Shown here: one piece after another, positions 26,992 through 35,225 of the stretch | Position numbering within the stretch: position 1 is the stretch's first letter | Layout: each line of letters begins with the position of its first letter | Source: Bacillus badius NBRC 15713 | GTDB taxonomy: Bacteria; Bacillota; Bacilli; Bacillales; Domibacillaceae | Assembly (NCBI RefSeq): GCF_001591605.1 | Contig: NZ_BCVF01000011.1 | Location: 1-64,000 of the forward strand | Direction of reading: 5' to 3' | Length of the DNA: 64,000 nucleotides | Position numbers and translations under genes: made by a program | The notes under the pieces: generated by a model | The model's database searches: none | What the model was told of the DNA's origin: nothing | Seen by the model: the letters and a program-made list of their open reading frames with translations, nothing else

Positions 26992-28440
26992 TTAAAATTT
27001 ATATTGAAAGTCATCTTTTGAAGAATCCACTTCAGCAGATGGTTTGATTCTCTCGATTGAGAACCCTGTGTATCCATAAATAATGGCAAAAATAAACCCT
27101 ACATAGCACATAACTGCCCACGGCAAAAATTCAATCACCGGCACGCCTAACGTACTCGACATATACACTCCCGCCAAAGACCAAGGAACGATCGGGACAA
27201 CGACAGTCCCTGAATCCTCCAGCGTTCTTGAAAGGTTTTTAGGATGCAAACCCCTTTCAGCATATACATTTCTAAAAAGTTCTCCGGGAATTAAAATAGA
27301 TAAATAAGAGCTTCCCGTCGTGATAGCAATCGTAATACAAGATAAGACAGTAGCCAGAATTAAGCTGCCTGTTGACTGGGCTTTTTCATTGACTTTTTCC
27401 AATACAACATCTAAACACCCAATTTTGCTTATGATTCCTGCAAAGGCAAAAGAACAAAAAGCAATTAAGGTCGTTCCCATCATCGAAGTCATTCCCCCGC
27501 GGTTCAACAAATTCGAGACATCCTCCGGAACTTTGGCTGCATCGACTGTTCCAGACATCATACTGACATCAAATCCGCTGACCGTAGACAAGAACGCATT
27601 TGCAATAGAAACACCTTGAAAAGTCACTCCTAAAATAATGGCTATTGTTGAAGAAGCAAGCATAACCGGGATAGTAGGATACTTTAAAATCGAACCCGCT
27701 AAAACGATCAGAATAGGCACAATTAACAATAAGTTCCAATCATACATAGCTACCAAAGTGGAAGTCATCTCATTGAGGGCTTCTTGATTATCACCGCTAG
27801 TAATGGTCATCATTTTTCCTGCTATAAAATAAACAATTAATCCAATAATGGCAGCTGGTATAGTCGTGTACAGCATGTGCTTTATATGCTCATATAGCTT
27901 GCTTCCAGCGGCGGCAGGAGCCAAATTCGTTGTGTCAGAAAGCGGGGACAGTTTATCTCCAAAGTAAGCGCCTGCTACAACCGCACCCGCTGTCATTGGC
28001 AAAGAAACACCTTGGACAAGAGCAATTCCCATCACTGCAACTCCAATAGTTCCTGCTGATCCCCACGACGTGCCAGTGAAGGTGGAAACAATCGCGGCGA
28101 CAAAAAAAGCAGTAACCAATAAATAATTAGGATCAATTAACTTTATTCCATAAAAAATCATCATTGGAATGGTGCCTGCCACCATCCAAGTTCCAATTAA
28201 AACCCCGACCGTAATTAAAATTAGAATCGCAGACATTGATTTAGCAGTTGTCTCAACAATTCCATTTTGCATTTCTTCCCAAGATACACCTAAGCTTTTC
28301 CCAATAACGGCCGCTATCGTCGCGGCAATGATCAGAAGAGGCTCCGCTCTTAAATGAAAGAGGCCGTAACCTATTCCGAGCAGCAACAGCAGCGCAACGA
28401 TAGGGATAATGGCCAAAACGAAACCAGGCTTTTTTTTCAT
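26992..28440 (-). CDS. NhaC-family antiporter/transporter
   Basis: A 482-residue membrane protein with about 11-12 hydrophobic helices. Family segments: FLVAIVSTFTGTSWGSAGTIGVA-type sequence near 115-140, AYFGDKLSPLSDTTNLAPA (the conserved NhaC motif) near 160, and LEDSGTVVVPIVPWSLAGVYM near 410. NhaC proteins exchange Na+ and H+ or, in some paralogues, organic solutes such as malate/lactate or amino acids. Being the first gene of a sigma-54 operon with a dipeptidase, a role in solute uptake or exchange is inferred. ATG 28440 has AAGGGGGAG. A -24/-12 promoter lies about 45 nt upstream. Confidence 0.88.
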   Translation of the reverse strand: MKKKPGFVLAIIPIVALLLLLGIGYGLFHLRAEPLLIIAATIAAVIGKSLGVSWEEMQNGIVETTAKSMSAILILITVGVLIGTWMVAGTIPMMIFYGIKLIDPNYLLVTAFFVAAIVSTFTGTSWGSAGTIGVAVMGIALVQGVSLPMTAGAVVAGAYFGDKLSPLSDTTNLAPAAAGSKLYEHIKHMLYTTIPAAIIGLIVYFIAGKMMTITSGDNQEALNEMTSTLVAMYDWNLLLIVPILIVLAGSILKYPTIPVMLASSTIAIILGVTFQGVSIANAFLSTVSGFDVSMMSGTVDAAKVPEDVSNLLNRGGMTSMMGTTLIAFCSFAFAGIISKIGCLDVVLEKVNEKAQSTGSLILATVLSCITIAITTGSSYLSILIPGELFRNVYAERGLHPKNLSRTLEDSGTVVVPIVPWSLAGVYMSSTLGVPVIEFLPWAVMCYVGFIFAIIYGYTGFSIERIKPSAEVDSSKDDFQYKF

Positions 28441-28482
28441 ATGAACTCCCCCTTATTTTTACTTTCACTTAGTTATCAATAA

Positions 28483-28498
28483 TGCAATAAGCGTGCCA
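28483..28498 (-). promoter_or_regulatory. Sigma-54 (-24/-12) promoter of nhaC-iadA
   Basis: On the minus strand the sequence reads TGGCAC-GCTTA-TTGCAT, an exact match to the TGGCAC-N5-TTGCW consensus, with GG and GC elements in register. The predicted start of transcription is near 28472, giving a 30-nt leader before ATG 28440. The presence of a sigma-54 activator gene just downstream of the operon supports it. Confidence 0.85.
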
Positions 28499-28553
28499 AT
28501 TACCCACTAGTCAGAATTTACTGATATTTATGCTTTTCTCCCTATATGAACGA

Positions 28554-28571
28554 CTGTTTACCAAGAAACAG
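28554..28571. promoter_or_regulatory. Putative upstream activator site
   Basis: CTGTTT-ACCAAG-AAACAG, an inverted repeat centred about 90 nt upstream of the predicted sigma-54 transcription start. This is a normal distance for enhancer-binding protein sites. It is the best dyad in the region; the assignment is inferred from position and symmetry. Confidence 0.45.
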
Positions 28572-28688
28572 ACGGGATATAACGGGTTAGAAAATCACAA
28601 TTAGACCAATAGATCCCAATAAATAAAAAATTGATGTCTACTTCATCAAACAACAGAAAGTGGCTGTCCAATTCGTCTATAAAATAAA

Positions 28689-28790
28689 AACAGGTGGAGA
28701 AAAAGCTTGATGTTTCTCCGCCTGTTTGCAAGGATAGCGGCGACTCGTGCGGGAACAGCGCGAGCTCTGGAGGGAGCACGGTGAAGAAAG
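28689..28790 (-). repeat. REP-like intergenic repeat
   Basis: A 14-15 bp hairpin (AACAGGTGGAGAAA / TTTCTCCGCCTGTTT, 28689-28727) followed by GCGGCGACTCGTGCGGGAAC and AGCGCGAGCTC. The pattern resembles a dispersed Bacillaceae intergenic repeat that I know only from memory. No credible gene lies between 28441 and 28914. Confidence 0.45.
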
Positions 28791-28831
28791 CATCTGCCGC
28801 AATAAAGACCAAGTCTATTTTTAAAAGAAAA

Positions 28832-28880
28832 AGGAGCCGATTCGAAAAGTCATGTTTCATGACCTTTTGAATCGGCTCCT
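28832..28880 (-). terminator. Terminator of the TrpXYZ-like ABC operon
   Basis: A long stem: AGGAGCCGATTC...GTCATG pairs with CATGAC...GAATCGGCTCCT over about 22 bp, followed on the minus strand by TTTTTCTTTT. Confidence 0.8.
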
Positions 28881-28914
28881 CAAATTACAGAAAGCCAATT
28901 TAATTTATTTTTTA

Positions 28915-29709
28915 TTATGCCAAAAGTGAACGGTCGCTTAAGAGGGCTTCGCCGCGGATTCTTTGGAATTCCGCCAACAGCTTCTCCACAGTTAAGTTTG
29001 GCTTTTCTGTTTCGTTTGCCTGGAAAATAATCTGACCCTTATCCATCATAATCAGACGGTTGCCAAGATCGAGCGCCTGCTGCATATTGTGAGTAACCAT
29101 TAGTGTAGTTAGCTGGAACTTTTCTACAATCTCTTTCGTTAATTTAGTAATTAAATCCGCTCTTGCCGGATCAAGGGCGGCCGTATGTTCATCCAACAGA
29201 AGAATATCCGGCTTGGTAAAGGTAGCCATCAGCAAGGAGAGCGCCTGCCTTTCTCCCCCAGACAGCAGTCCGACCTTCGCTTGCAGACGGTTTTCAAGAC
29301 CCAGATGCAGAATCTCAAGCTGCTCACGGAAGAAATCACGGCGTTTCTTGGTTACACCGAACTGCAGCGTCCGCGGCTTCGTTCGATTGTAAGCAAGAGC
29401 CAAGTTTTCTTCAATCGTCATTGTCGGCGCTGTTCCCGCAAGCGGATTCTGAAACACCCGCCCAATTTTTCTGGCACGCTTATGCTCTGACATGGCAGTC
29501 ATATTTGTTCCATTGATATTTACAGTTCCATAATCCGGAAAAATATTCCCTGAAATAATGTTCATGAGAGTAGACTTTCCAGCCCCATTACTGCCGATCA
29601 CTGTGACGAAATCACCAGGTTTCATGTGTAAGTATAATTGATTTAAAGCGATCTTTTCATCTGGTGTTCCTTCATAGAAAACTTTATAAATCTGTTCTAG
29701 CTGCAGCAA
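28915..29709 (-). CDS. ABC transporter ATPase, TrpZ-like
   Basis: A 264-residue ATP-binding subunit. Walker A GSNGAGKST at about residues 39-47, Q-loop VFQNPLAGTAPTMT, signature LSGGERQAL, Walker B ILLLDEHTAALDP and the switch His in MVTHNMQ are all present. It powers the importer formed with the permease at 29684-30703. TTG 29709 is chosen because GGAGGCG lies about 8 nt before it, inside the end of the permease gene; ATG 29724 is an alternative that lacks a site. The genes overlap by 26 nt, so translation is probably coupled. Confidence 0.88.
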   Translation of the reverse strand: MLQLEQIYKVFYEGTPDEKIALNQLYLHMKPGDFVTVIGSNGAGKSTLMNIISGNIFPDYGTVNINGTNMTAMSEHKRARKIGRVFQNPLAGTAPTMTIEENLALAYNRTKPRTLQFGVTKKRRDFFREQLEILHLGLENRLQAKVGLLSGGERQALSLLMATFTKPDILLLDEHTAALDPARADLITKLTKEIVEKFQLTTLMVTHNMQQALDLGNRLIMMDKGQIIFQANETEKPNLTVEKLLAEFQRIRGEALLSDRSLLA

Positions 29710-30703
29710 CCTGATCGCCTCCATTTAACTTGGCCGAATCTAATTGGGCGGCCCGTTTTTTCTTTCTTGCTCCTGCTTTTTGTTTATCAATTAACTTAGG
29801 AACTACAAGAGCAAAAATGACAATAACAGCCGTAATGAGCTTCATATCTCCTGTTTCCAAGAAGTCTGCTCTCAATGCCAGTGTTACAATCAGACGGTAT
29901 AAAATAGCTCCCACTAATACAGCAAGAGTGGCTCTGACAATGGTCGCATTGCCAATGACCGCTTCCCCAATAATAACGGAAGCCAATCCGATAATAATCA
30001 TCCCGATGCCCATTCCAACGTCGCTAAAACCGTTATACTGGGCTACTAATGCTCCAGAAAAGGCAACTAGCGCATTGGAAATGCCCAAGCCAAGAACCTT
30101 TAGCCAGTCCGTATTAGCTGAAAAGCTTCTTACCATTCCATCGTTGTCACCAACTGCCCTCAGGCTTAATCCAATCTCCGTTTTTAAGAAAAGATCCACC
30201 ATCTTTTTAATAGCAAAAGCGATAATGAACATAACAATAAAAATTCCCCATGTAGAAGGGATATAATCGCCTAAGCCAATAGAGGTAAATAAGCTTTGCA
30301 TCATGCTGTCAAAGCCGATCCCCTGCCACCAGGAAGCGATTTTTGTAATCACTGTTTCTTCGGAAAGAAGCGGTACATTAGGTTTATCCATAATGCGAAG
30401 ATTAATGGAATAAAGAGCAATCATCATTAAGATTCCAGATAATAATGGATTAATTTTTCCTTTGGTATGAAGTATACCTGTTACGCATCCTGCCAAAAAT
30501 CCAGCGGCCAAGGCTGCTATTGTAGCGAGAAAGGGGTTAACGCCGGAAATGATTAATACAGCCGCTGTTGCCCCTCCAGTTACGAAACTTCCATCTACTG
30601 TTAAATCAGGAAAGTCCAATATTCTAAAGGACAGATAGACTCCTAAAGCCATAATGGCATAAATAACACCAACTTCTACTGAGCCAAATAAGGCTGTGAA
30701 CAT
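29684..30703 (-). CDS. ABC transporter permease, TrpY-like
   Basis: A 339-residue membrane subunit of the branched-chain-amino-acid-like permease family, with about 8-9 helices. The segment DFPDLTVDGSFVTGGATAAVL is characteristic of permeases paired with COG2984 binding proteins. LKTEIGLSLRAVGDNDGMVRSFSANTDWLKVLGLGISN is the conserved cytoplasmic coupling loop. It ends with a basic tail (KQKAGARKKKRAAQ). ATG 30703 follows CAGGAGGAG; an upstream in-frame stretch to 30856 is the structured intercistronic region rather than coding. Confidence 0.88.
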   Translation of the reverse strand: MFTALFGSVEVGVIYAIMALGVYLSFRILDFPDLTVDGSFVTGGATAAVLIISGVNPFLATIAALAAGFLAGCVTGILHTKGKINPLLSGILMMIALYSINLRIMDKPNVPLLSEETVITKIASWWQGIGFDSMMQSLFTSIGLGDYIPSTWGIFIVMFIIAFAIKKMVDLFLKTEIGLSLRAVGDNDGMVRSFSANTDWLKVLGLGISNALVAFSGALVAQYNGFSDVGMGIGMIIIGLASVIIGEAVIGNATIVRATLAVLVGAILYRLIVTLALRADFLETGDMKLITAVIVIFALVVPKLIDKQKAGARKKKRAAQLDSAKLNGGDQVAAARTDL

Positions 30704-30719
30704 ATAAATCTCCTCCTGT

Positions 30720-30833
30720 GGACCGATGGTAAGAGGGCTGTGGGAACACCTGCTTTCTGCGACATTCATAGCCGGGCGGCTTCCTCCGCTTTTGTCCGGC
30801 ACCCCGCTGAAAAACAAACCTTTCCCATCAGCC
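30720..30833 (-). ncRNA. Structured intercistronic RNA between binding-protein and permease genes
   Basis: The 224-nt gap between these two genes is long for an operon. Read on the minus strand it contains a closing stem GGCTGATGG / CCATCGGTCC that ends beside the permease ribosome binding site. Inside is a stacked hairpin GCCGG-N6-GCGG-AGGAAG-CCGC-CCGGC (30771-30800) and a smaller GGTG/CACC-type pairing. No riboswitch class I know matches. It could be a processing site, attenuator, sensor or a stable 5' element tuning permease translation. Pairings are seen; function is not. Confidence 0.4.
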
Positions 30834-30927
30834 TTAGCGTAAGAGATAGACGCCATCTACCGCTTTAAATAAAGCCCCCTCACCTGGTTACTTTGGCTAG
30901 CTAATTCTGCTTTATTGCCCCGCAAAA

Positions 30928-31929
30928 TTATTCCTTCACAAATTCTGCCTCTTTCTTCCATTCATCTTTAATTTCGATATTCATTTCTTTTGCGGCTTTC
31001 TCATTAATCAGCAGTTTCAAGTTTTGCGGAGGCTGTACAGGCATGTCTCCCGGTTTTTCCCCGTCTTTTAATACCTTCGCCGCCATTTCTCCCGCTTCAT
31101 AACCGATGTCATAGTATTCAAAGCCAAACGCTGCAAACCCTCCGCGCTTGACAGAATCAAGCTCGCCGACGAATAATGGAATGTCTTTTTGGTTAGCCAC
31201 CTGAACAACCGACTCAAGTGCAGATACGACTGTATTGTCAGTGACGATATAAATCATGTCGGCTTTTCCGGCAAGCGATTCAGCAGCCTGTTTTACCTCA
31301 GAAGAAGATGATACCGTCACCGGCACAAGCTTTAACCCGTTTTTCTCCATTACTTTTTTAACGCTTTCCACCTGGGCTACAGAATTTTGCTCTCCCGCAT
31401 TATAAATAACCCCAACGCGTTTGCCTTTAAATTCCTTAGACATAAATTCAATCGTTTTCGGAATGGCGTCCGGATGCAAGTCTGTTGTGCCGGTAATATT
31501 TCCGCCAGGTTTTTCCGTGTCTTTTACAAGTCCTGCCGCCTTTGGATCAGTAACGGAGGTAAAAATAATCGGGATGTCTTTCGTAGCATTCAGCGCCCCT
31601 GTTGCACTAGGAGTGGAGTTAGCAAAAATGAGGTCAACTTTGTCACCGGCAAAGTTATTGGCGATTGTCTGATTATTGTTTTGGTCTCCTTGAGCGATTT
31701 GCACATCATAGTCTGCTTCTATCCCTGCATCCTCCAACGCTTTTTTAAAGCCTTTGTAAGCGTTATCAAGAGACGGGTGCTCAACAAGCTGAGTAACGCC
31801 AATCTGATACTTTTTAGCTTCTTGCCCCTTTGCTTCTTGTCCCTCTTCTTTACTCTCTCCGCCACAGCCGGCCAATAACAATGCACTTGCTATCCCAGCT
31901 GCAGTCATCCCTTTTATCCATTTTTTCAT
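30928..31929 (-). CDS. ABC transporter substrate-binding lipoprotein, TrpX-like
   Basis: A 333-residue binding protein of the COG2984 family. Lipoprotein signal: MTAAGIASALLLAGCGG. The mature domain starts after a charged linker with KKYQIGVTQLVEHPSLDNAYKGFKKAL. IIFTSVTDPKAAGLV and GGNITGTTDLHP are family hallmarks. Streptococcal relatives with this gene trio have been linked to tryptophan or other aromatic amino acid uptake; the ligand here is inferred from that only. ATG 31929 has AAGGAGGAG. It is the first gene of a three-gene operon. Confidence 0.88.
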   Translation of the reverse strand: MKKWIKGMTAAGIASALLLAGCGGESKEEGQEAKGQEAKKYQIGVTQLVEHPSLDNAYKGFKKALEDAGIEADYDVQIAQGDQNNNQTIANNFAGDKVDLIFANSTPSATGALNATKDIPIIFTSVTDPKAAGLVKDTEKPGGNITGTTDLHPDAIPKTIEFMSKEFKGKRVGVIYNAGEQNSVAQVESVKKVMEKNGLKLVPVTVSSSSEVKQAAESLAGKADMIYIVTDNTVVSALESVVQVANQKDIPLFVGELDSVKRGGFAAFGFEYYDIGYEAGEMAAKVLKDGEKPGDMPVQPPQNLKLLINEKAAKEMNIEIKDEWKKEAEFVKE

Positions 31930-32247
31930 CCATACTCCTCCTTAAGTCCCTATCTTTCTAGTAAATTCTTCATTTATTTCTAAGATAAATTTATTATGCT
32001 TGAAAGATAACAGAAAATCAAGTGTTTTCAGAATATTAATAATACGTTTTTTTCTCGTTAGTGCTTTGGTGCGTTATAGCGCAAAAACTGAGTTCCTTTG
32101 AATTATTTATTTCGCAACATATTATCCAAAAAAACCTTCTCCTGATTTCTTATCATTCATACGCACAAACCGGCTTTCAAGTTTTATTCTTCGAAGGCGG
32201 CATAAGAGACAATTTCCCTCTCTTCTTCATTTTATCTAACAAAAAAA
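31930..32247. other. Promoter region of the ABC operon
   Basis: About 320 nt without a gene. On the minus strand TTGATT and TAATAA with 17-nt spacing lie about 70 nt before the binding-protein start codon and could be its promoter. I see no T-box or riboswitch core. Confidence 0.4.
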
Positions 32248-32269
32248 GCTTGCAGAAAAACTGCAAGCT
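32248..32269 (-). terminator. Terminator of dfrA
   Basis: AGCTTGCAG / CTGCAAGCT with an AAAA loop, followed on the minus strand by TTTTTTT. Confidence 0.8.
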
Positions 32270-32289
32270 CATACAATTAAAACCGGCTG

Positions 32290-32775
32290 CTACCTTCTTT
32301 TATACATTCGAAAATAATATTCATAGGGATTTTTCTCATTTTTCGGCCCCTGCTTTTCAGAAATAAGCGCCCATTCCTCCCATTCAATAGAATCAGGAAA
32401 AAATGTATCTCCTGCAAAAGAATGATGGATTACCGTTACATACAGCTTGTCCGCATAAGGCAGCATTTGCTTGAAAACTTCTGCTCCGCCGGTGATAAAT
32501 AACTCTTTCTCCTGTTTAGCCCGTTCAAGCAGTTCTTCATAGGAGTGAACGATGGTACACCCGGCTGCTTCATACTCTTTATCACGTGTAATAACAATGT
32601 TCTCCCGGCCAGGCAACGGCTTGCCGATGGACTCATATGTTTTTCTTCCCATCACAATCGGATGGCCCATTGTCGTTTCTTTGAAAAACTTCAAATCCTC
32701 GGGAAGCCGCCAAGGGAGGCCGTTATCCTTCCCCATCACGCCGTTTTCATCCATTGCCCAAATAAAAGAAATCAT
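32290..32775 (-). CDS. dfrA: Dihydrofolate reductase
   Basis: A 161-residue enzyme reducing dihydrofolate to tetrahydrofolate with NADPH. Family elements: MISFIWAMDENGVMGKDNGLPW (Met20 loop and Pro-Trp), LPEDLKFFKETTMGHPIVMGRKTYESIG (catalytic acidic residue, the TMG and GRKT NADPH motif), PLPGRENIVIT and FITGGAEVFKQ. ATG 32775 is taken because GAAGGTG lies 6 nt before it; GTG 32784 is an alternative. thyA, which makes dihydrofolate, lies 1.5 kb upstream. Confidence 0.94.
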   Translation of the reverse strand: MISFIWAMDENGVMGKDNGLPWRLPEDLKFFKETTMGHPIVMGRKTYESIGKPLPGRENIVITRDKEYEAAGCTIVHSYEELLERAKQEKELFITGGAEVFKQMLPYADKLYVTVIHHSFAGDTFFPDSIEWEEWALISEKQGPKNEKNPYEYYFRMYKRR

Positions 32776-32853
32776 GCCCGTCACCTTCTCTTTTCATCTT
32801 GCCGCTATTCATCTCTCAACAATAGAGGCAGTATATATTATACGTATTATTCA

Positions 32854-33873
32854 TCACGGTTTTTCCGTGATTTGCAGCCCTTGCTGGTCCAGAGCATATG
32901 TAATGCCTTGCTGCAAAGTAGAGAAACAAGGGCTCTCTTGGATTTCGTAGCCGCTTTGCGTAATCCTCAAACTTAACTCCGGCGTGATGCCAACAAACAA
33001 ACAATTTGTTCCCAGCAAAGAGGCCGCTTGGACAAACTTTCTCAAAAAATCGAGCGTGTATTCATCCACTCCTTTAATTCCTGTTAAATCAAGAACTAAA
33101 TAGGAAGCCCGGTAGTTCGGCAAATTCAGCAGCGTCCGATTCAATAGCTCTTCTGCCCGGAATTCTTCATATTTCCCTATAAGCGGGATCACAAGAATAG
33201 AATCCATTACTGGAATAATGGGAGAAGAGATATCTTTAATAATGTCCGATAACATTTTTGTCCGCTCGGAAATCGTTTGCTCGAGTTCTCTTTTCGCACG
33301 CTGTTCCTCTTCCTGAATCATCGTATGGACATTCAGCGTCGGTGTCACATGAGAAGGAAAGAATTCATATTCGGTATATGAATCTCCCGCAATTTGGCTC
33401 TTCGATACTTTGTACCAAACTTGCGCATTCAACAGTCCGCTCAGAACGCCAGCCCAGTGTCCAGGCAGAAAGGTGCCTTCCTCCGTCTTGTGCTGGGCAA
33501 CATTAATCTTATATTCCCAGCTATTCTTAACGCGGACAACTGCTCTTTTTTCTTTTTGCGAAAAAGACTGGATCTCTGTGATTCCCCAGCCAGCTGTTAA
33601 GTATGTAATAGGGAGCTTCTCTAAAACCGTGTCAACATCGCCGATCGAATCTAAATAAAAGCGGCTGACGATCTTTCCTGTCCGGTATCCGGCTGTTTCC
33701 AGCACAAGCTTGGCTGCCTTTTCGCCTGATATTTCCTCAATAGAGTCAAGCAAGGTTTTAAAGGCTGTATTCACCCAGAACAATACGACTTCATCATTTT
33801 CAAATGTAAATGTCCCCTTGTCTAAATCCCAATCAAATAGAGAACCGTGAACATCCAGCTTATAGTTTTCCAA
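32854..33873 (-). CDS. V4R-STAS protein, RsbR-family stressosome-like
   Basis: A 339-residue protein. The first 190 residues form a V4R/XylR-N-type small-molecule-binding domain (LFDWDLDKGTFTFENDEVVLF, ETAGYRTGKIVSRFYLDS, YLTAGWGITEI, LPGHWAGVLSGLL). A coiled linker (EEEQRAKRELEQTISERTKML) leads to a C-terminal STAS domain (SPIIPVMDSILVIPLIGKYEEFRAEELL...). This is the layout of RsbR-type stressosome proteins. At the two positions phosphorylated as Thr in RsbRA the aligned residues are Glu (GKYEEFRA, GVDEYTL). The start is TTG after GGAGGTT. It is monocistronic. Confidence 0.8.
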   Translation of the reverse strand: MENYKLDVHGSLFDWDLDKGTFTFENDEVVLFWVNTAFKTLLDSIEEISGEKAAKLVLETAGYRTGKIVSRFYLDSIGDVDTVLEKLPITYLTAGWGITEIQSFSQKEKRAVVRVKNSWEYKINVAQHKTEEGTFLPGHWAGVLSGLLNAQVWYKVSKSQIAGDSYTEYEFFPSHVTPTLNVHTMIQEEEQRAKRELEQTISERTKMLSDIIKDISSPIIPVMDSILVIPLIGKYEEFRAEELLNRTLLNLPNYRASYLVLDLTGIKGVDEYTLDFLRKFVQAASLLGTNCLFVGITPELSLRITQSGYEIQESPCFSTLQQGITYALDQQGLQITEKP

Positions 33874-34261
33874 TTAGAATAACCTCCACTATCTTCTGCG
33901 ATCATCATGCTAGTATAGTACCCTTTATTAGAAAAATAAAGCCTGCTCCATTAGGAGGGCAGACATCCTGTTCATGGCTGATTCATTCGCCATCGCAAAC
34001 AGGTCAGCAGTTTCATTATAATGCTGCCGCAATCCCCTTGTAAATTCAAACGAGCGGGCACATAAGAAAAGGATAGATGAACAGGAAAATATCTCTGTAT
34101 ACATCTATCCTTATTCTTCACCTGTTTCGATTTAAGAAGCTTATTGGATTTTTATATAGGATTGGAGCCATTAAAGACCGTTCACTGCTTTTATTATAGG
34201 AATACATATACACTTGTATTTAATTTTACAAACTAATCCCGCTGTTTCTCTTTCATGCGTT
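33874..34261. other. Intergenic region with terminator, upstream of V4R-STAS gene
   Basis: A 388-nt spacer. AAGGATAGATG (34069-34079) pairs with CATCTATCCTT (34102-34112), an 11-bp stem that likely terminates thyA transcription. No gene is visible. Confidence 0.6.
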
Positions 34262-35218
34262 TTAAACAGCTACCGGCGCCTTGATTGGACCATGAGGGTC
34301 GTAGCCGATCAACTCGATATCTTCCATTGTGAAGTCAAAAACACTTTTAACTTCAGGATTTAGCTTCACCTGCGGAAGCGGGCGCGGCTCTCTTTGCAGC
34401 TGTTTCTCTACCTGTTCAATATGATTAGAATAAATATGTACATCGGCACCTGTGTAAATGAGCTCGCCCACTTCCAAGCCGCACTCATGGGCGATTAAAT
34501 GGGTCAGCAATGCATAGGAGGCGATATTAAACGGAAGACCTAAAAACACATCGTTTGAACGCATGTTAAACATGCAGCTGAGCTTGCCTTCCGCTACATA
34601 AAATTGAAAAGCATAATGACACGGCGGAAGCTGCTGATTTTTAAGCTCGGACGCACTCCATGCGTTGCACAGCAAGCGTCTGGAATCCGGATTTCGTTTA
34701 ATTTCATCAATAATATACTGAATTTGGTCATATACTTCTCCATCGGCGCCTTCCCAGCTGCGCCATTGCTTTCCGTATACGTTTCCAAGATCGCCGAACT
34801 TTTGAGCGAAGCCATCGTCAGTTAACACTTTTTGCTGATAAACAGCAAGCTGCTCTTCGTACAGCTTCTTAAATTCTTCATCCTGCTGGCTTCTGATGCC
34901 GAAATCAGTCATATCAGGACCATTGTACTCCTCTGATTCCACCCATTTTTGAAAGCCCCACTCATCCCAAATATGATTGTTATGCTCCAACAGATAACGA
35001 AGGTTCGTATCTCCTTTTAAAAACCATAACAACTCACTGACAATCAGCCGGAAAGGCACCCGTTTGGTCGTCAGCAGCGGAAAGCCTTCCTGCAGGTCAA
35101 AACGCATTTGGCAGCCAAATACACTAATCGTCCCGGTTCCCGTCCGGTCGTCTTTTCTGATTCCTTCTTTTAATACATACCGGCATAAATCCAGGTATTG
35201 CTGTTCATTGTTGCTCAT
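34262..35218 (-). CDS. thyA: Thymidylate synthase
   Basis: A 318-residue enzyme making dTMP from dUMP with methylene-tetrahydrofolate. It is the long form with the extra insertion (about 50 residues around [21 protein letters not shown]) found in Lactobacillus casei-type enzymes. Hallmarks: [29 protein letters not shown], the active-site Cys in [32 protein letters not shown] and the C terminus IKAPVAV. ATG 35218 has AGGAGTGAAG and lies 7 nt beyond the stop of the methyltransferase gene at 35226, so they form an operon. Confidence 0.95.
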   Translation of the reverse strand: MSNNEQQYLDLCRYVLKEGIRKDDRTGTGTISVFGCQMRFDLQEGFPLLTTKRVPFRLIVSELLWFLKGDTNLRYLLEHNNHIWDEWGFQKWVESEEYNGPDMTDFGIRSQQDEEFKKLYEEQLAVYQQKVLTDDGFAQKFGDLGNVYGKQWRSWEGADGEVYDQIQYIIDEIKRNPDSRRLLCNAWSASELKNQQLPPCHYAFQFYVAEGKLSCMFNMRSNDVFLGLPFNIASYALLTHLIAHECGLEVGELIYTGADVHIYSNHIEQVEKQLQREPRPLPQVKLNPEVKSVFDFTMEDIELIGYDPHGPIKAPVAV

Positions 35219-35225
35219 CTGATCT

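Noticed and set aside
31930-32240. T-box or tryptophan leader upstream of the TrpX-like gene
   Set aside because: No GGTGGNACCGCG T-box core and no Trp-rich leader peptide seen.
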